Assembly (NCBI GenBank): GCA_027064425.1
Contig: JAMOPO010000003.1
Span: forward strand, 1-64,000
Direction: 5' to 3'
DNA from: Methanobacteriota archaeon
Lineage (GTDB): Archaea > JAADCQ01 > Methanopyri > Methanopyrales > Methanopyraceae
DNA length: 64,000 bases
Below, piece after piece: positions 26,132-33,804 of the stretch; the first letter of the stretch is position 1; the number at the start of each line of letters is the position of its first letter. The notes under the pieces were generated by a model, which worked only from the letters and a program-made list of their open reading frames with translations, was not told the origin of the DNA and did not search any database. The position numbers were made by a program, and so were the translations under genes.

Positions 26132-26184
26132 GGTCAGGGGCGGGAGTACTCTTCATCGATCCGCGGCTTGCATGATCATCATCC
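26132..26184 (-). ncRNA. Candidate C/D box guide sRNA (minus strand)
   Basis: On the minus strand: box C ATGATGA (26182-26176), a C'-like TCGATGAA (about 26159-26152) and box D CTGA (26137-26134), about 50 nt. D' is degenerate. The guide before box D contains GTACTCCC, complementary to the GGGAGTAC found in a highly conserved part of small-subunit rRNA near E. coli position 885; that target is an inference. Confidence 0.55.
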
Positions 26185-26259
26185 CCGGCGCGGCGCGCCG
26201 GGCCCGTTGAAAAGCCTCTCGCCCGGGAAGTTGCCGCCGGCTCCTTGCCCGCTCACACA

Positions 26260-26282
26260 ATCGTTATGAACCTCGTAACGAT
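26260..26282. repeat. Dispersed palindrome copy 3, downstream of tRNA-Asn
   Basis: ATCGTTATGA (26260-26269) pairs with TCGTAACGAT (26273-26282) around ACC, ten pairs with one G-T. It lies 9 bases beyond the encoded CCA end of tRNA-Asn and has the same 21-nt core spacing as the other copies. Confidence 0.65.
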
Positions 26283-26291
26283 AGTCGGGTT

Positions 26292-26367
26292 TGGCGCCGC
26301 GGCCCGGACTTGAACCGGGGACCACGGGATTAACAGTCCCGCGCTCTACCTACTGAGCTGCCGCGGC
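26292..26367 (-). tRNA. tRNA-Asn (GTT), C8 gene, CCA encoded
   Basis: Minus-strand cloverleaf: acceptor GCCGCGG/CCGCGGC, D arm GCTC...GAGC, anticodon loop CTGTTAA giving GTT, T arm CCCGG-TTCAAGT-CCGGG, discriminator G and encoded CCA (26292-26294). Position 8 is C, requiring editing to U for the U8-A14 tertiary pair. The acceptor stem is identical to those of the His and Thr tRNAs in this window. No intron. Confidence 0.95.
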
Positions 26368-26398
26368 CTCGCCCGGGGCCGTGCCCCACCTGGTCGCT

Positions 26399-26410
26399 GC
26401 AAATATAACG
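26399..26410. promoter_or_regulatory. Bidirectional TATA element between tRNA-Asn and 26428 gene
   Basis: GCAAATATAACG gives a TATA box on both strands. On the minus strand the centre is about 37 bases from the mature tRNA-Asn end, predicting a leader of about 10 nt. On the plus strand it predicts a start at or next to GTG 26428, that is, a leaderless mRNA. Confidence 0.55.
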
Positions 26411-26427
26411 TTTTCGGGGGAGGACCG

Positions 26428-27006
26428 GTGCCGGTGAGGTTGAAGGTGGTCGGATCGGAGGAGCGCGAGGAGTCGCTGCGCGACCGCCTCTCCCTGCTCA
26501 GCCCCTCGGAGGACGTGGAAGTGCTCTTCGACGAGGAGGCAGGTATGGTGAGGGTCTCCGCCTCGGGCACGAGGATCAGGGTTAGGAGGGAGTCCGCCTA
26601 CGCGTCGACCCGGGGCAGGATCAACGAGGACGCCGTGGCCGCGGCCTCGGTGGTGATCCCGGAGCTGGGGGTTGGGAAGTCCGTGGAGAGGTTCATGTCG
26701 TCCGTCGTGGACCTCGGCAGGACGGTCCCGTCCGACCGCGAGCTGGTGGCGGTGCTGAGGGGGCGGGACGTCGTGGTGAAGTTTCGCGGGGGCACCGACC
26801 GGGGCGGTTACGCGCTGGAGTCGCGCGGGAGCGTGCTGGTCAGGAGGACCAGGTCGGTCTGCGAGATCGAGGTGCTGACCACGGTACAGGACGTCGACGG
26901 GCTGGCCCGGAGGGCCCAGCGCGTCTGGAGGCAGCTGGCTAGACTCTCGGCGGGGGAGGAGGTGGAGGACGTGCTGGGAGAGATACTCCAGGTGATAGGG
27001 AGGTGA
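26428..27006 (+). CDS. Uncharacterised protein, 192 aa
   Basis: Starts at GTG 26428, about 24 bases after a TATA box, so probably leaderless. The frame has normal codon use and an alpha/beta-looking sequence without signal peptide or helices long enough to span a membrane. The segment STRGRINEDAVAAASVVIPELG and the C-terminal ARRAQRVWRQLARLSAGEEVEDVLGEILQVIG may be helical. No family was recognised. It is followed four bases later by a membrane-protein gene, with which it probably forms an operon. Confidence 0.65.
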   Translation: MPVRLKVVGSEEREESLRDRLSLLSPSEDVEVLFDEEAGMVRVSASGTRIRVRRESAYASTRGRINEDAVAAASVVIPELGVGKSVERFMSSVVDLGRTVPSDRELVAVLRGRDVVVKFRGGTDRGGYALESRGSVLVRRTRSVCEIEVLTTVQDVDGLARRAQRVWRQLARLSAGEEVEDVLGEILQVIGR

Positions 27007-27010
27007 GTCA

Positions 27011-27904
27011 GTGCAGTGGTGGAAGCTCGTGGAGACCCTGGCAACGATGTACGTGGGAACCCTGCTGGCCTCCCTGGTGGGCTCCCGGCCCGAGTGCGTC
27101 CGGACGCTGATACGCCCGCTTAAGCCGCTGGTGGGCGGCGGAAGGCTGGGCCGCGCCGCCGTGCTCTCCGTGCTGAGCTCTTCGGTGGCCATGTACGCGG
27201 CCCGTGACTCGGCGAAGGGTCTGCGCGACGTCTCGTCGTTCCTGCTCCTCCTGGCGTTCCCAGCCTCGCTGGCGGCCGCCGTGCAGTTCTACCTCCCCGT
27301 CGTCGCTCCGCTGGTGGGGCCCGCGTGCCTGATCCTCGTGGCTATCTCGATGGTCTCCGCGCTGATCACCTCGCTGATCGGCAGGATTCTGTCCGATGAC
27401 GAGGGCGGCGGCGACGCGCCCCGGGACCTGAGGCTCGTGAGAAGGCCGCTAAGGACGGCCAACCGCGTCTTCCTGAGGGTGGCTCCCCCGGTGATGGCCG
27501 CGGTTCTGGCCTTTCACTGGTGCGAGCGGGAGCACCTGCTGGACCCGCTGATCTCCCGCCTCGCGCCGCTGGCCACCTCGTTCAACCTGCCTCCCGCGGC
27601 CTCGCTGGTGGTGCTGGGGTGCCTGGTTAACGTGGCGGTCGGGGCGGCCGTGGGAGCGGAGCTCATGGAGCGGGGCAAGCTGGACTGGTGGAGCGTGGCG
27701 ATGGCGCTGTCGCTGGGGCGCGCCCTCTCGCTGTTCAGGATCCACGCGCAGTTCCTGGCGCCCCCCGCCCTGTCGTTTTTCGGTGGGCTGGGGGCCGCGG
27801 GCGTCGCCCTCAGGACGCTCGTGGAGACCGGCGCGAACGTGGCAGTGGTGTGGGCGCTATCACAGGCGCCCCGCCTCCTCCCTCTCCACCACCTCCCCGC
27901 CTGA
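27011..27904 (+). CDS. Polytopic membrane protein, nucleoside-recognition (Gate)-like
   Basis: 297 residues with about seven hydrophobic segments. An early GxxxRPLKPLVGGGRLGRAAVLSVLSSSVAMYAAR segment and the later LAPLATSFNLPPAASLVVLGCLVN repeat resemble the two halves of archaeal 'nucleoside recognition' or Gate-domain proteins annotated in other methanogens. The likely function is transport or a membrane gate, with unknown substrate. It starts at GTG 27011. Its final 95 bases overlap, tail to tail, the converging exported protein gene; the last residues (LSQAPRLLPLHHLPA) are basic and may be dispensable. Confidence 0.6.
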   Translation: MQWWKLVETLATMYVGTLLASLVGSRPECVRTLIRPLKPLVGGGRLGRAAVLSVLSSSVAMYAARDSAKGLRDVSSFLLLLAFPASLAAAVQFYLPVVAPLVGPACLILVAISMVSALITSLIGRILSDDEGGGDAPRDLRLVRRPLRTANRVFLRVAPPVMAAVLAFHWCEREHLLDPLISRLAPLATSFNLPPAASLVVLGCLVNVAVGAAVGAELMERGKLDWWSVAMALSLGRALSLFRIHAQFLAPPALSFFGGLGAAGVALRTLVETGANVAVVWALSQAPRLLPLHHLPA

Positions 27905-28757
27905 ACGGCTCGTAGCCGGCCGCCCAGATCAGGGCCCGAACGAAGAACTTCCACGCCCCGATCCGCTCCGTGAGCTCCGGGTGCACGCCGAACAGCACGA
28001 ACCGACCCCTTGGAACCCACTTGTCGCCCCGCCTGAGGTAGTACCGGCCGAGGACGATGGCCCATCCCTCGACCGTGCTGAGGTACCTGCCAACGCCCTC
28101 CACCTCGACCTTGACCTCGCGGCCGTTGATCGTGGCGGTTTTGTACCACTCCCTTTCGGACACGATGACCGACCCGGCCTCCGGGCCGAGCCCCGGCCCG
28201 TTGGCGTACGAGTACTGGAACACGCGCCCCCACGTGTTCGGCGGCGTCATCGGGTTCTCGTACAGCAGCACGGGTACCTCGCCCTCGCCCTTGTTCCCGT
28301 CGATGGCCGTCACCCCATCGAAGAACACGTCCTCACCGATGGCACCCTTCGTCGTGACGCCCGCGTGCAGGTAGGCGCCCGCGCAGACGCCCACGTAGCC
28401 GATGCCCAGGTCGATCTGCGCGTGATACAGCGCGCTGACCCAGTCGAAGTCCCAGTGCCACTCCGGGTGGTACCCGCCGGGCACGTAGATCACGTCGATC
28501 CTGCGTCCCGTACACGGGTCGCGGCCCGTCTCCAGAACGTACTGCCAGTCAGCGCTCGAGTAATAAGGGATGACCTCGACCAGGAACTCGCGGGCCTCGG
28601 GCAGCTGGTTCCAGTAACTGACGGCCTTAAGGGACCGCTCGACGCAGTTCTCTGAGGCGCCCTCCCCCGCCCACATGGCCACCGTGATGGTGACGCCGGC
28701 CGCGCCGGTGGCCAGAGTGAGGGCGGCCACCAGCGTGACGAGTACCGCCACCCTCAT
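27810..28757 (-). CDS. Exported class I glutamine-amidotransferase-like (BPL_N) protein
   Basis: 315 residues: signal peptide (MRVAVLVTLVAALTLATGAAG), then a flavodoxin-like domain with IDVIYVPGGYHPEWHW and the nucleophile elbow GYVGVCAGAYLHAG, the pattern of biotin-protein-ligase N-terminal / DJ-1-GATase folds. The elbow Cys and downstream FGVHPELTE histidine/glutamate suggest a Cys-His-Glu triad. Being outside the membrane it cannot use ATP-dependent ligase chemistry, so hydrolase activity is more plausible. The C-terminal 30 residues (RRGGGGEGGGG...) are low-complexity and overlap the converging gene. Substrate unknown. Confidence 0.75.
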   Translation of the reverse strand: MRVAVLVTLVAALTLATGAAGVTITVAMWAGEGASENCVERSLKAVSYWNQLPEAREFLVEVIPYYSSADWQYVLETGRDPCTGRRIDVIYVPGGYHPEWHWDFDWVSALYHAQIDLGIGYVGVCAGAYLHAGVTTKGAIGEDVFFDGVTAIDGNKGEGEVPVLLYENPMTPPNTWGRVFQYSYANGPGLGPEAGSVIVSEREWYKTATINGREVKVEVEGVGRYLSTVEGWAIVLGRYYLRRGDKWVPRGRFVLFGVHPELTERIGAWKFFVRALIWAAGYEPFRRGGGGEGGGGAPVIAPTPLPRSRRSPRAS

Positions 28758-28800
28758 CGGACCGCCCCGCCGCGCAGTAGGTGGGAGGGGATGAATAAGG

Positions 28801-30222
28801 TTGAGGACGATCGTTGCGGAGCTTGCGGGCAGACTGGCCCTTCACCTCGTCAAGCTCGGACCGGGTATGGGTCGGAGCTTCCCGGGCTGGCTGACCATCA
28901 AGCTCGGCGGGCTTGAGGCGGTCAGGAGGTTGGCCCAGAGACCCCGTCACGGCGTCGTCCTGATCACCGGCACGAACGGGAAGACGACCACCACCCGGCT
29001 GGTCTGCGAGCTCCTCTCCCGGGACGCGGAGGCCTCCTGCAACTACGACAGCAACACGATCAACGCCGTCGCGACGGGTCTCCTCCGGGGGCGCTCCGCG
29101 GACGTCGTGGTGACCGAGTACGGCATCCGGAGCCGGGAGTACGGGATCCCAGACGTCGTGTGCGAGACCGTCGACCCCACGGCCGTGGCGTACACGACCA
29201 TCTCGAAGGAGCACTACAAGGAGAACGCGGACAAGGAGGACCCGTTCGGAGCCTACTTCGAGGCCAAGCGCCTCCTGGCCAGGCCACTGCGCGACGGGGC
29301 GCTGGTGCTTAACGCCGACGATCCGCGGGTGACTTACATCCGGGAGGAGAAGCGCGGCGACCCCGTGGAGTACACCTTTTACGGGCTGGAGGTGGACCTC
29401 CGAGACAGAACGGCCCCCACGGAGGAGCTGGAGTGCCCCGCCTGCGGCGGCGAGCTGGAGTACGAGGTCCGGTACTTCAACCACAAGGGACGGTACGAGT
29501 GCCCCTCCTGCGGGTTCTCCCGGCCTGAACCCGACGTGCGCGTGGTCGAGCTGAAGGGGGGCCCGGAGGAGTGGAGGGTTGAGGTCGAGTTCGAGGTCAC
29601 CAACGTGGTGGCGGACGAGGAGCTCGAGGGCCGAGCGTCCTACCGGCTGCCGCTGCCCGGGCTCCACAACGTGTACAACAGCCTCTGCGCGGTGGCCCTG
29701 TACCTGACCGTGACCCCGCAGCCCGACGGCGTCGAGCGGACCATTAGGGGGGTGATGGAGGGGCTCGACCCCGCGGAGTTCATCCCGCCGGGCAGGTTCG
29801 AGGTGCTGACGGTCGACGGCCGTCGGGTCGGCGTGGGTCAGGGGGATAATGGGGACGCGTTCAAAGCCAACGCCAACCTGATGCTGGAGGAGGCCGGCGA
29901 GGTGAGCACCTGCGTTTACACGACTCCGGACGCGGGGGAGCGCCCCATCTTCGAGATGCACCGCCGGATCCTGCGCGAGCTCGACCCGGAGGAGGTCCAC
30001 GTCTTCCCGGGTCGCGAGTCCGTGCGGGCGGCCCGGGAGTACTGCAGGGCACTGTCGGAGGAGTTCGACGTGGAGTTCCACGACATCCCGCACGACCGCA
30101 TGAAGGAAAAGGTGGAGGCGCTCGCCGAGGTCTGCCTGGAATCCCCGGAGCCCGTCTTCGCCTCCGGGTGCGGTCCGGAGCACGAGATGTGGGAGGCGCT
30201 GAAGCGGCGACTCCGGGGTTAG
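28801..30222 (+). CDS. Mur ligase with zinc ribbon (MurT-like), probable pseudomurein enzyme
   Basis: 473 residues from TTG 28801. P-loop GTNGKTTTTRLV near residue 60, Mur central-domain features YTTISKEHYKENADKEDPFG and LVLNADDPRV, and GLHNVYNSLCAVAL before the last domain. A four-Cys zinc ribbon (CPACGG...CPSCGF) is inserted in the central domain, as in bacterial MurT. MurT-type enzymes act on lipid-linked cell-wall precursors; in a pseudomurein-walled methanogen a role in peptide addition to pseudomurein is the natural inference. A GatD partner is not adjacent; the exported GATase-like protein upstream is divergent and has a signal peptide, so it is not one. Confidence 0.82.
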   Translation: MRTIVAELAGRLALHLVKLGPGMGRSFPGWLTIKLGGLEAVRRLAQRPRHGVVLITGTNGKTTTTRLVCELLSRDAEASCNYDSNTINAVATGLLRGRSADVVVTEYGIRSREYGIPDVVCETVDPTAVAYTTISKEHYKENADKEDPFGAYFEAKRLLARPLRDGALVLNADDPRVTYIREEKRGDPVEYTFYGLEVDLRDRTAPTEELECPACGGELEYEVRYFNHKGRYECPSCGFSRPEPDVRVVELKGGPEEWRVEVEFEVTNVVADEELEGRASYRLPLPGLHNVYNSLCAVALYLTVTPQPDGVERTIRGVMEGLDPAEFIPPGRFEVLTVDGRRVGVGQGDNGDAFKANANLMLEEAGEVSTCVYTTPDAGERPIFEMHRRILRELDPEEVHVFPGRESVRAAREYCRALSEEFDVEFHDIPHDRMKEKVEALAEVCLESPEPVFASGCGPEHEMWEALKRRLRG

Positions 30223-30225
30223 TCG

Positions 30226-30993
30226 ATGAGGGCGCTGAGGGTGCTCAAGCTGGTCCTCTCCGCCCTCCCCATCCCCTACTTTGGACTGCTGCTCGCGGAG
30301 TACCAGTCCTTCCAGTCCGTCCTGGGCGATCCTTGGGGGCGGGCCGTCTACGTCAAGCTGCACAACCCCGACATCGCCCCGGGCACGCCCCACATGGTAA
30401 GGTTGGCCCGGTACGCCCGCGAGCACGGGTACCGGAAGATCATAGTGATCCACAACGCGGGCAAGGTAGGGTACAGCCACTTCTGGTGCGACGGCGTCCT
30501 GGTGATCCAACTGGCGTGGTACGACTACCGGACGGTCTTCGCGAGGCCGAACTGGAGCCTCATCTTCGAGGACATAACCCGCGGTCACCGGAACATGCTC
30601 GGGCAGTGGGTGGCCGACCGGCGGACCTTCGACAGCACGGATCAGGCGGTCAAGTACGTCCGATCCCTGGCCCGGTCGGTCCCGGGCCCCGCGATGGTCG
30701 TGTGGCACGGGTCGTGCCGGTGGGGCAACCCGCTTTGGAGACTGGGGTGCGGAGCGGAGCCCTTCTATTGGCTCCTCACGCGCTACGGGGGGCGCGTCCT
30801 GGCCATCACCACCATGATTCTCGGGAACTTCGCTCCGCTCGCGTTCTACGGTCAGGACGCGTGGGCCGAGCTGAAGAACCACCGGAAGATCCAGGAACTG
30901 TATAACTCGGGCTACCTGAACACGCACGCCATCGACCCGCACCTGCGGGAGGTACCGCCACCCAGCGGCCTGCCTCGGGGTGCCTTCGAGTGA
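30226..30993 (+). CDS. Uncharacterised protein following the Mur ligase, 255 aa
   Basis: Starts three bases after the Mur ligase stop and overlaps the next start, so it is clearly in the operon. The N-terminus is hydrophobic (VLKLVLSALPIPYFGLLLA) and may anchor it. The body is rich in W, H and aromatic residues with conserved-looking blocks KIIVIHNAGKVGYSHFWCDG and VVWHGSCRWGNPLWRLGCGAEPF. No domain was recognised. Genomic coupling suggests a cell-envelope role but nothing in the sequence proves it. Confidence 0.65.
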   Translation: MRALRVLKLVLSALPIPYFGLLLAEYQSFQSVLGDPWGRAVYVKLHNPDIAPGTPHMVRLARYAREHGYRKIIVIHNAGKVGYSHFWCDGVLVIQLAWYDYRTVFARPNWSLIFEDITRGHRNMLGQWVADRRTFDSTDQAVKYVRSLARSVPGPAMVVWHGSCRWGNPLWRLGCGAEPFYWLLTRYGGRVLAITTMILGNFAPLAFYGQDAWAELKNHRKIQELYNSGYLNTHAIDPHLREVPPPSGLPRGAFE

Positions 30994-32018
30994 TGGAGAT
31001 CGACGCGCTCCGAGACTACCACGAGATCGAGCGCGACCGGCTCTCGGCCCGTTACCTCGTGGCCAAGTCCGTGGAGGTCGAGTCGCTAGAGGGCGACCTG
31101 GACGAGCTGTGGAAGGAGCACGACGAGGCCATGGAGGAGTTCCGGGCCCGGTGGGAGGAGCGTCCGGCCCCCTCGGAGGTCGAGCCCGCGAGTCCGAACC
31201 TGCTGGAGCTGAAGGCCACCATCGCCCGACGCCTGCTGGAGCGGTGCATCTTCTGCGAGCGGCGGTGCGAGGTGGACCGGAGGAGGGAGGAGGGCTTCTG
31301 CCGGGTCCCGCCCAAGCCTCGCATCTCCTCCGAGTTCCTGCACATGGGAGAGGAGCGGGTGCTGGTTCCGTCACACACGATCTTCTTCTGCGGGTGCACG
31401 TTCAGGTGCGTCTACTGCCAGAACTGGGACATCGCGTTCAACCCGAAGAACGGGGTCAAGGTGGATCCGGAGGGACTGGCCCGAGTCATCCGACACCGGC
31501 GCTCCGAGGGGGCCAGGAACGTCAACTGGGTGGGAGGCGACCCCACCCCGAACCTGCACTACATCCTCCGCGTGCTGACCGTCCTGGACGTGAACGTGCC
31601 GCAGGTCTGGAACTCGAACATGTACCTCACGGAAGAGGCTATGAAGCTCCTGGACGGAGTTGTTGACGTCTACCTGACCGACTTCAAGTACGGCCGAGAT
31701 GAGTGCGCCGAGAAGTACTCGAGCGCGCCGAACTACTGGGAGATCGCGACCCGCAACCACCTGGAGGCCCACCGGCAGTGCGAGCTGATCATCCGCCACC
31801 TGGTCCTGCCCGGACACGTCGAGTGCTGCACCTACCGGATCCTGGAGTGGATCGCGGAGAACCTGGGCACGGACACGCCCCTCAACGTGATGCCACAGTA
31901 CCGGCCCGAGCACCGGGCGCACGAGTACCCAGAGATCAACCGGCGCCCCTCGGCGGAAGAACTAGAGGACGCGTGGGGGAAGGCGAGGGAGCTGGGGTTC
32001 GAGCACTACCGGCTCTAG
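30990..32018 (+). CDS. Radical SAM protein, PflX/COG1313-like
   Basis: 342 residues from GTG 30990 or ATG 30993. A charged N-terminal helix of about 80 residues leads to [10 protein letters not shown] and then the radical SAM motif [14 protein letters not shown] (CX3CX2C). [15 protein letters not shown] and [11 protein letters not shown] match the COG1313 family, annotated as pyruvate-formate-lyase-activating-like. The substrate is unknown; the extra N-terminal cysteines may hold a second cluster. It converges on fruB with a 4-base overlap. Confidence 0.82.
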   Translation: MMEIDALRDYHEIERDRLSARYLVAKSVEVESLEGDLDELWKEHDEAMEEFRARWEERPAPSEVEPASPNLLELKATIARRLLERCIFCERRCEVDRRREEGFCRVPPKPRISSEFLHMGEERVLVPSHTIFFCGCTFRCVYCQNWDIAFNPKNGVKVDPEGLARVIRHRRSEGARNVNWVGGDPTPNLHYILRVLTVLDVNVPQVWNSNMYLTEEAMKLLDGVVDVYLTDFKYGRDECAEKYSSAPNYWEIATRNHLEAHRQCELIIRHLVLPGHVECCTYRILEWIAENLGTDTPLNVMPQYRPEHRAHEYPEINRRPSAEELEDAWGKARELGFEHYRL

Positions 32019-32932
32019 AGCTGCTCGTGCACCTTGCCCGGCTCCGGCAGGCCCAGCTCCTTCCGCTCCTCGATCTCCTTCTGGTTCTTGCTCTTCTTGG
32101 CTTGAGCCAGCTTCTCGACCAGGCCCAGCCCCGGCTTGACCTCCTCGATGCTCTTCACCTCCAGCAGGCCCTGCTCCACCATCTCGTTGAGCAGCTCCAG
32201 CGCCTTCTCCGTCCGGACAATCACCGTGCTCCAGCCGTCCGGCGAGCCCACGGAGCCCGCGGTCAGGTCGGAGAGCTCGGCGCAGTAGTCGGTGCACACG
32301 TGGCACGGCTCGCCCTCGAACGGGTGCGTCTCGTCGATCGGGATGGTCTTCACCTCGCCGTCGTCCGTGTACACCCAGAACTTGCCCTTACCGATGTCCA
32401 TCTTGGCGACCTCGCGCATCCACACGCCGCACAGCTGCTCCACCATCGTCTTGAGTCCCTCGTACGGGAAGTTCTCCATGCAGATGATACCGATCAGCAG
32501 CTCGATCTTATCGGGCACGTGCCGCATTCCTACCGGCAGCAGCTGCGCCTTTCGGACCGCCCGGATCTGGCAGGGCGTGCCGACCATCGCGACGCGCTCG
32601 CAGCCGTACCGCCGCACCGCCTCCTTCAGGACGCTCACGTTAGGACAGTACGTGTACTTGGTGCCGGCCGCCTCCAGCACCTCGTCCGGGTCCGTGATGA
32701 CCACCGGCCGTGGCTTCCACGGCTCCTCCGGATCGTCCGGGTCCGTCACGGAGGCGATCACGCCGTCGAACTTGCCCTCCTCCAGCCCGTAAATCATGAC
32801 CGCCGAGACGATGCCACCGTCCTGGGCCGCCTTCAGGATCCGCCGCTCGGTCGACCGGGCCGTGAACACGCCCAGGTGCTCGCCCAGCAGCTCCTCGTCA
32901 CCCTTCACCATGACCTCCTCCAGCTCGCTCAC
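32015..32932 (-). CDS. frhB: F420-reducing hydrogenase beta subunit (FrhB/FruB)
   Basis: 305 residues from GTG 32932, overlapping the fruG stop (GTGA). It contains the FrhB/FdhB pattern: [23 protein letters not shown] near the N-terminus, [28 protein letters not shown] and [25 protein letters not shown], giving FAD, F420 and 4Fe-4S sites. It passes electrons from the hydrogenase cluster chain to coenzyme F420. It is last in the fruA-fruG-fruB transcription unit; the frhD maturation-protease gene often found in such operons is missing here. Confidence 0.93.
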   Translation of the reverse strand: MSELEEVMVKGDEELLGEHLGVFTARSTERRILKAAQDGGIVSAVMIYGLEEGKFDGVIASVTDPDDPEEPWKPRPVVITDPDEVLEAAGTKYTYCPNVSVLKEAVRRYGCERVAMVGTPCQIRAVRKAQLLPVGMRHVPDKIELLIGIICMENFPYEGLKTMVEQLCGVWMREVAKMDIGKGKFWVYTDDGEVKTIPIDETHPFEGEPCHVCTDYCAELSDLTAGSVGSPDGWSTVIVRTEKALELLNEMVEQGLLEVKSIEEVKPGLGLVEKLAQAKKSKNQKEIEERKELGLPEPGKVHEQL

Positions 32933-33636
32933 TCCTCCTCACCCCCCATCACGAGCTCCTTGATCGCCTCGTCACCCGGCCAGATCGTCCGCGGGCACTG
33001 CGTGAAGCAGGCGCCGCACTTGATGCACCGGTCCTCGTTAACCACAGGTCGCCCGTCCACGACCTCGATCGCCCGGGTCGGGCACGCCGCCGCGCACGTG
33101 CCGCATCCCATGCACATGTTCTTGTTCACAACGTGATACATCAGGTCGCAGCCGCAGTACTCCGTCTTACCCTCAGCCAGCTTGGCGAAGGGCTCCAGCA
33201 GCTCCGTCTTGCCCTCCAGCAGCAGCGTCAGGAACCGCTCGATCGCCTCCGGGGCCGGCGGGCACCCAGGGACCGCGTAGTCCACGTCCACCACCTCCGT
33301 CAGCGGCACGAACGCCTCGTGCGTGGGAGCGGACTGCTCGTTGCCCCGCGAGTACCGCATGAAGTTCCCCGTCGACGCGCAGGCACCGAGCGCCACGATG
33401 GTCTCGGCCTTCTCCTCCAGCTCCCGCGCCTCCTCCACGCACTCCTCATGGTTCAGGCACACGGCGCCCTCCACCAGCACGACGTCGCACTCGGGCACCT
33501 CCCGCTCGTCCATCAGCGTCTGACAGTAGACCAGCTCCACCTCGTCCAGAATGTCCAGCAGCCGCTCGTACGTGTCGGCCAGCGAGACCAGACATCCGCA
33601 GCACCCGGCCAGCTGCACGTACGCGAGCCGGACCAA
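32929..33636 (-). CDS. frhG: F420-reducing hydrogenase gamma (small) subunit (FrhG/FruG)
   Basis: About 235 residues from TTG 33636, which has a GGGGGTG ribosome site just upstream; the frame could extend to TTG 33663. The N-terminal [16 protein letters not shown] holds proximal-cluster cysteines, with further ones at [22 protein letters not shown] and [11 protein letters not shown]. The C-terminus is a two-cluster ferredoxin domain ([12 protein letters not shown] and [12 protein letters not shown]). It forms the electron wire between the NiFe site in FruA and the flavin in FruB. Confidence 0.93.
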   Translation of the reverse strand: MVRLAYVQLAGCCGCLVSLADTYERLLDILDEVELVYCQTLMDEREVPECDVVLVEGAVCLNHEECVEEARELEEKAETIVALGACASTGNFMRYSRGNEQSAPTHEAFVPLTEVVDVDYAVPGCPPAPEAIERFLTLLLEGKTELLEPFAKLAEGKTEYCGCDLMYHVVNKNMCMGCGTCAAACPTRAIEVVDGRPVVNEDRCIKCGACFTQCPRTIWPGDEAIKELVMGGEEE

Positions 33637-33710
33637 CGGCGCACCCCCTAGGACGGGTGTCAAGGGTGCGGCGGGGGACGACGGTAAAGGGAGTGAACGG
33701 GACGAAGGAT

Positions 33711-33740
33711 GGGTGAAGGGTGGGAAGGGTGCGAGGGAGG
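33711..33740 (+). other. G-tract run in the fruA-fruG spacer
   Basis: Five GGG tracts separated by 1-5 bases lie on the plus strand, capable of G-quadruplex formation in the non-template sense of the region. The operon mRNA carries the C-rich complement. It sits between the hairpins that follow fruA and the fruG leader. Confidence 0.35.
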
Positions 33741-33744
33741 CGAC

Positions 33745-33763
33745 GGCCCCCGCGTAGGGGGCC
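33745..33763 (-). terminator. Second hairpin of the fruA 3' region
   Basis: GGCCCCC/GGGGGCC stem with a 5-nt loop, only four bases after the SECIS hairpin in the direction of transcription. It may be a partial terminator or processing site between fruA and fruG, or a structural extension of the SECIS region. There is no U-run. Confidence 0.35.
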
Positions 33764-33765
33764 GG

Positions 33766-33804
33766 TCCCGCCGCGGGTCCCCCTTTCGGGGTTCCCCGCG
33801 GCGG
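33766..33804 (-). promoter_or_regulatory. SECIS element in the fruA 3' UTR
   Basis: Immediately after the fruA stop the minus strand folds as a 10-bp stem (33804-33795 with 33777-33768), an asymmetric internal loop GAA on the 5' side and GA on the 3' side, a 4-bp CCCC/GGGG stem and a GAAA loop. This GAA...A arrangement in the 3' UTR matches archaeal SECIS elements that direct selenocysteine insertion at UGA. It supports the in-frame TGA at 33898-33900 as Sec. Confidence 0.85.

Larger units (their letters stand above)
25964..26260. other. Gene-free stretch with guide-RNA-like signals
   Basis: With its flanks this is the longest interval in the window without a supported protein gene. Short frames here lack codon bias, ribosome sites and homology. 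Besides the sRNA candidates listed separately it has a GCGATGAG/CCGA pair near 26016-26055 that is too weak to call, and GC-rich self-complementary runs near 26185-26205. It looks like an RNA-gene region between topoisomerase VI B and tRNA-Asn. Confidence 0.5.

Noticed and set aside
28758-31374. Minus-strand frame of 915 codons
   Set aside because: Antisense to the Mur ligase, its partner and the PflX-like gene, all with clear motifs. The composition is artefactual.
31962-32306. Small minus-strand frame within fruB
   Set aside because: Shadow of fruB in another frame; no start signal or homology.
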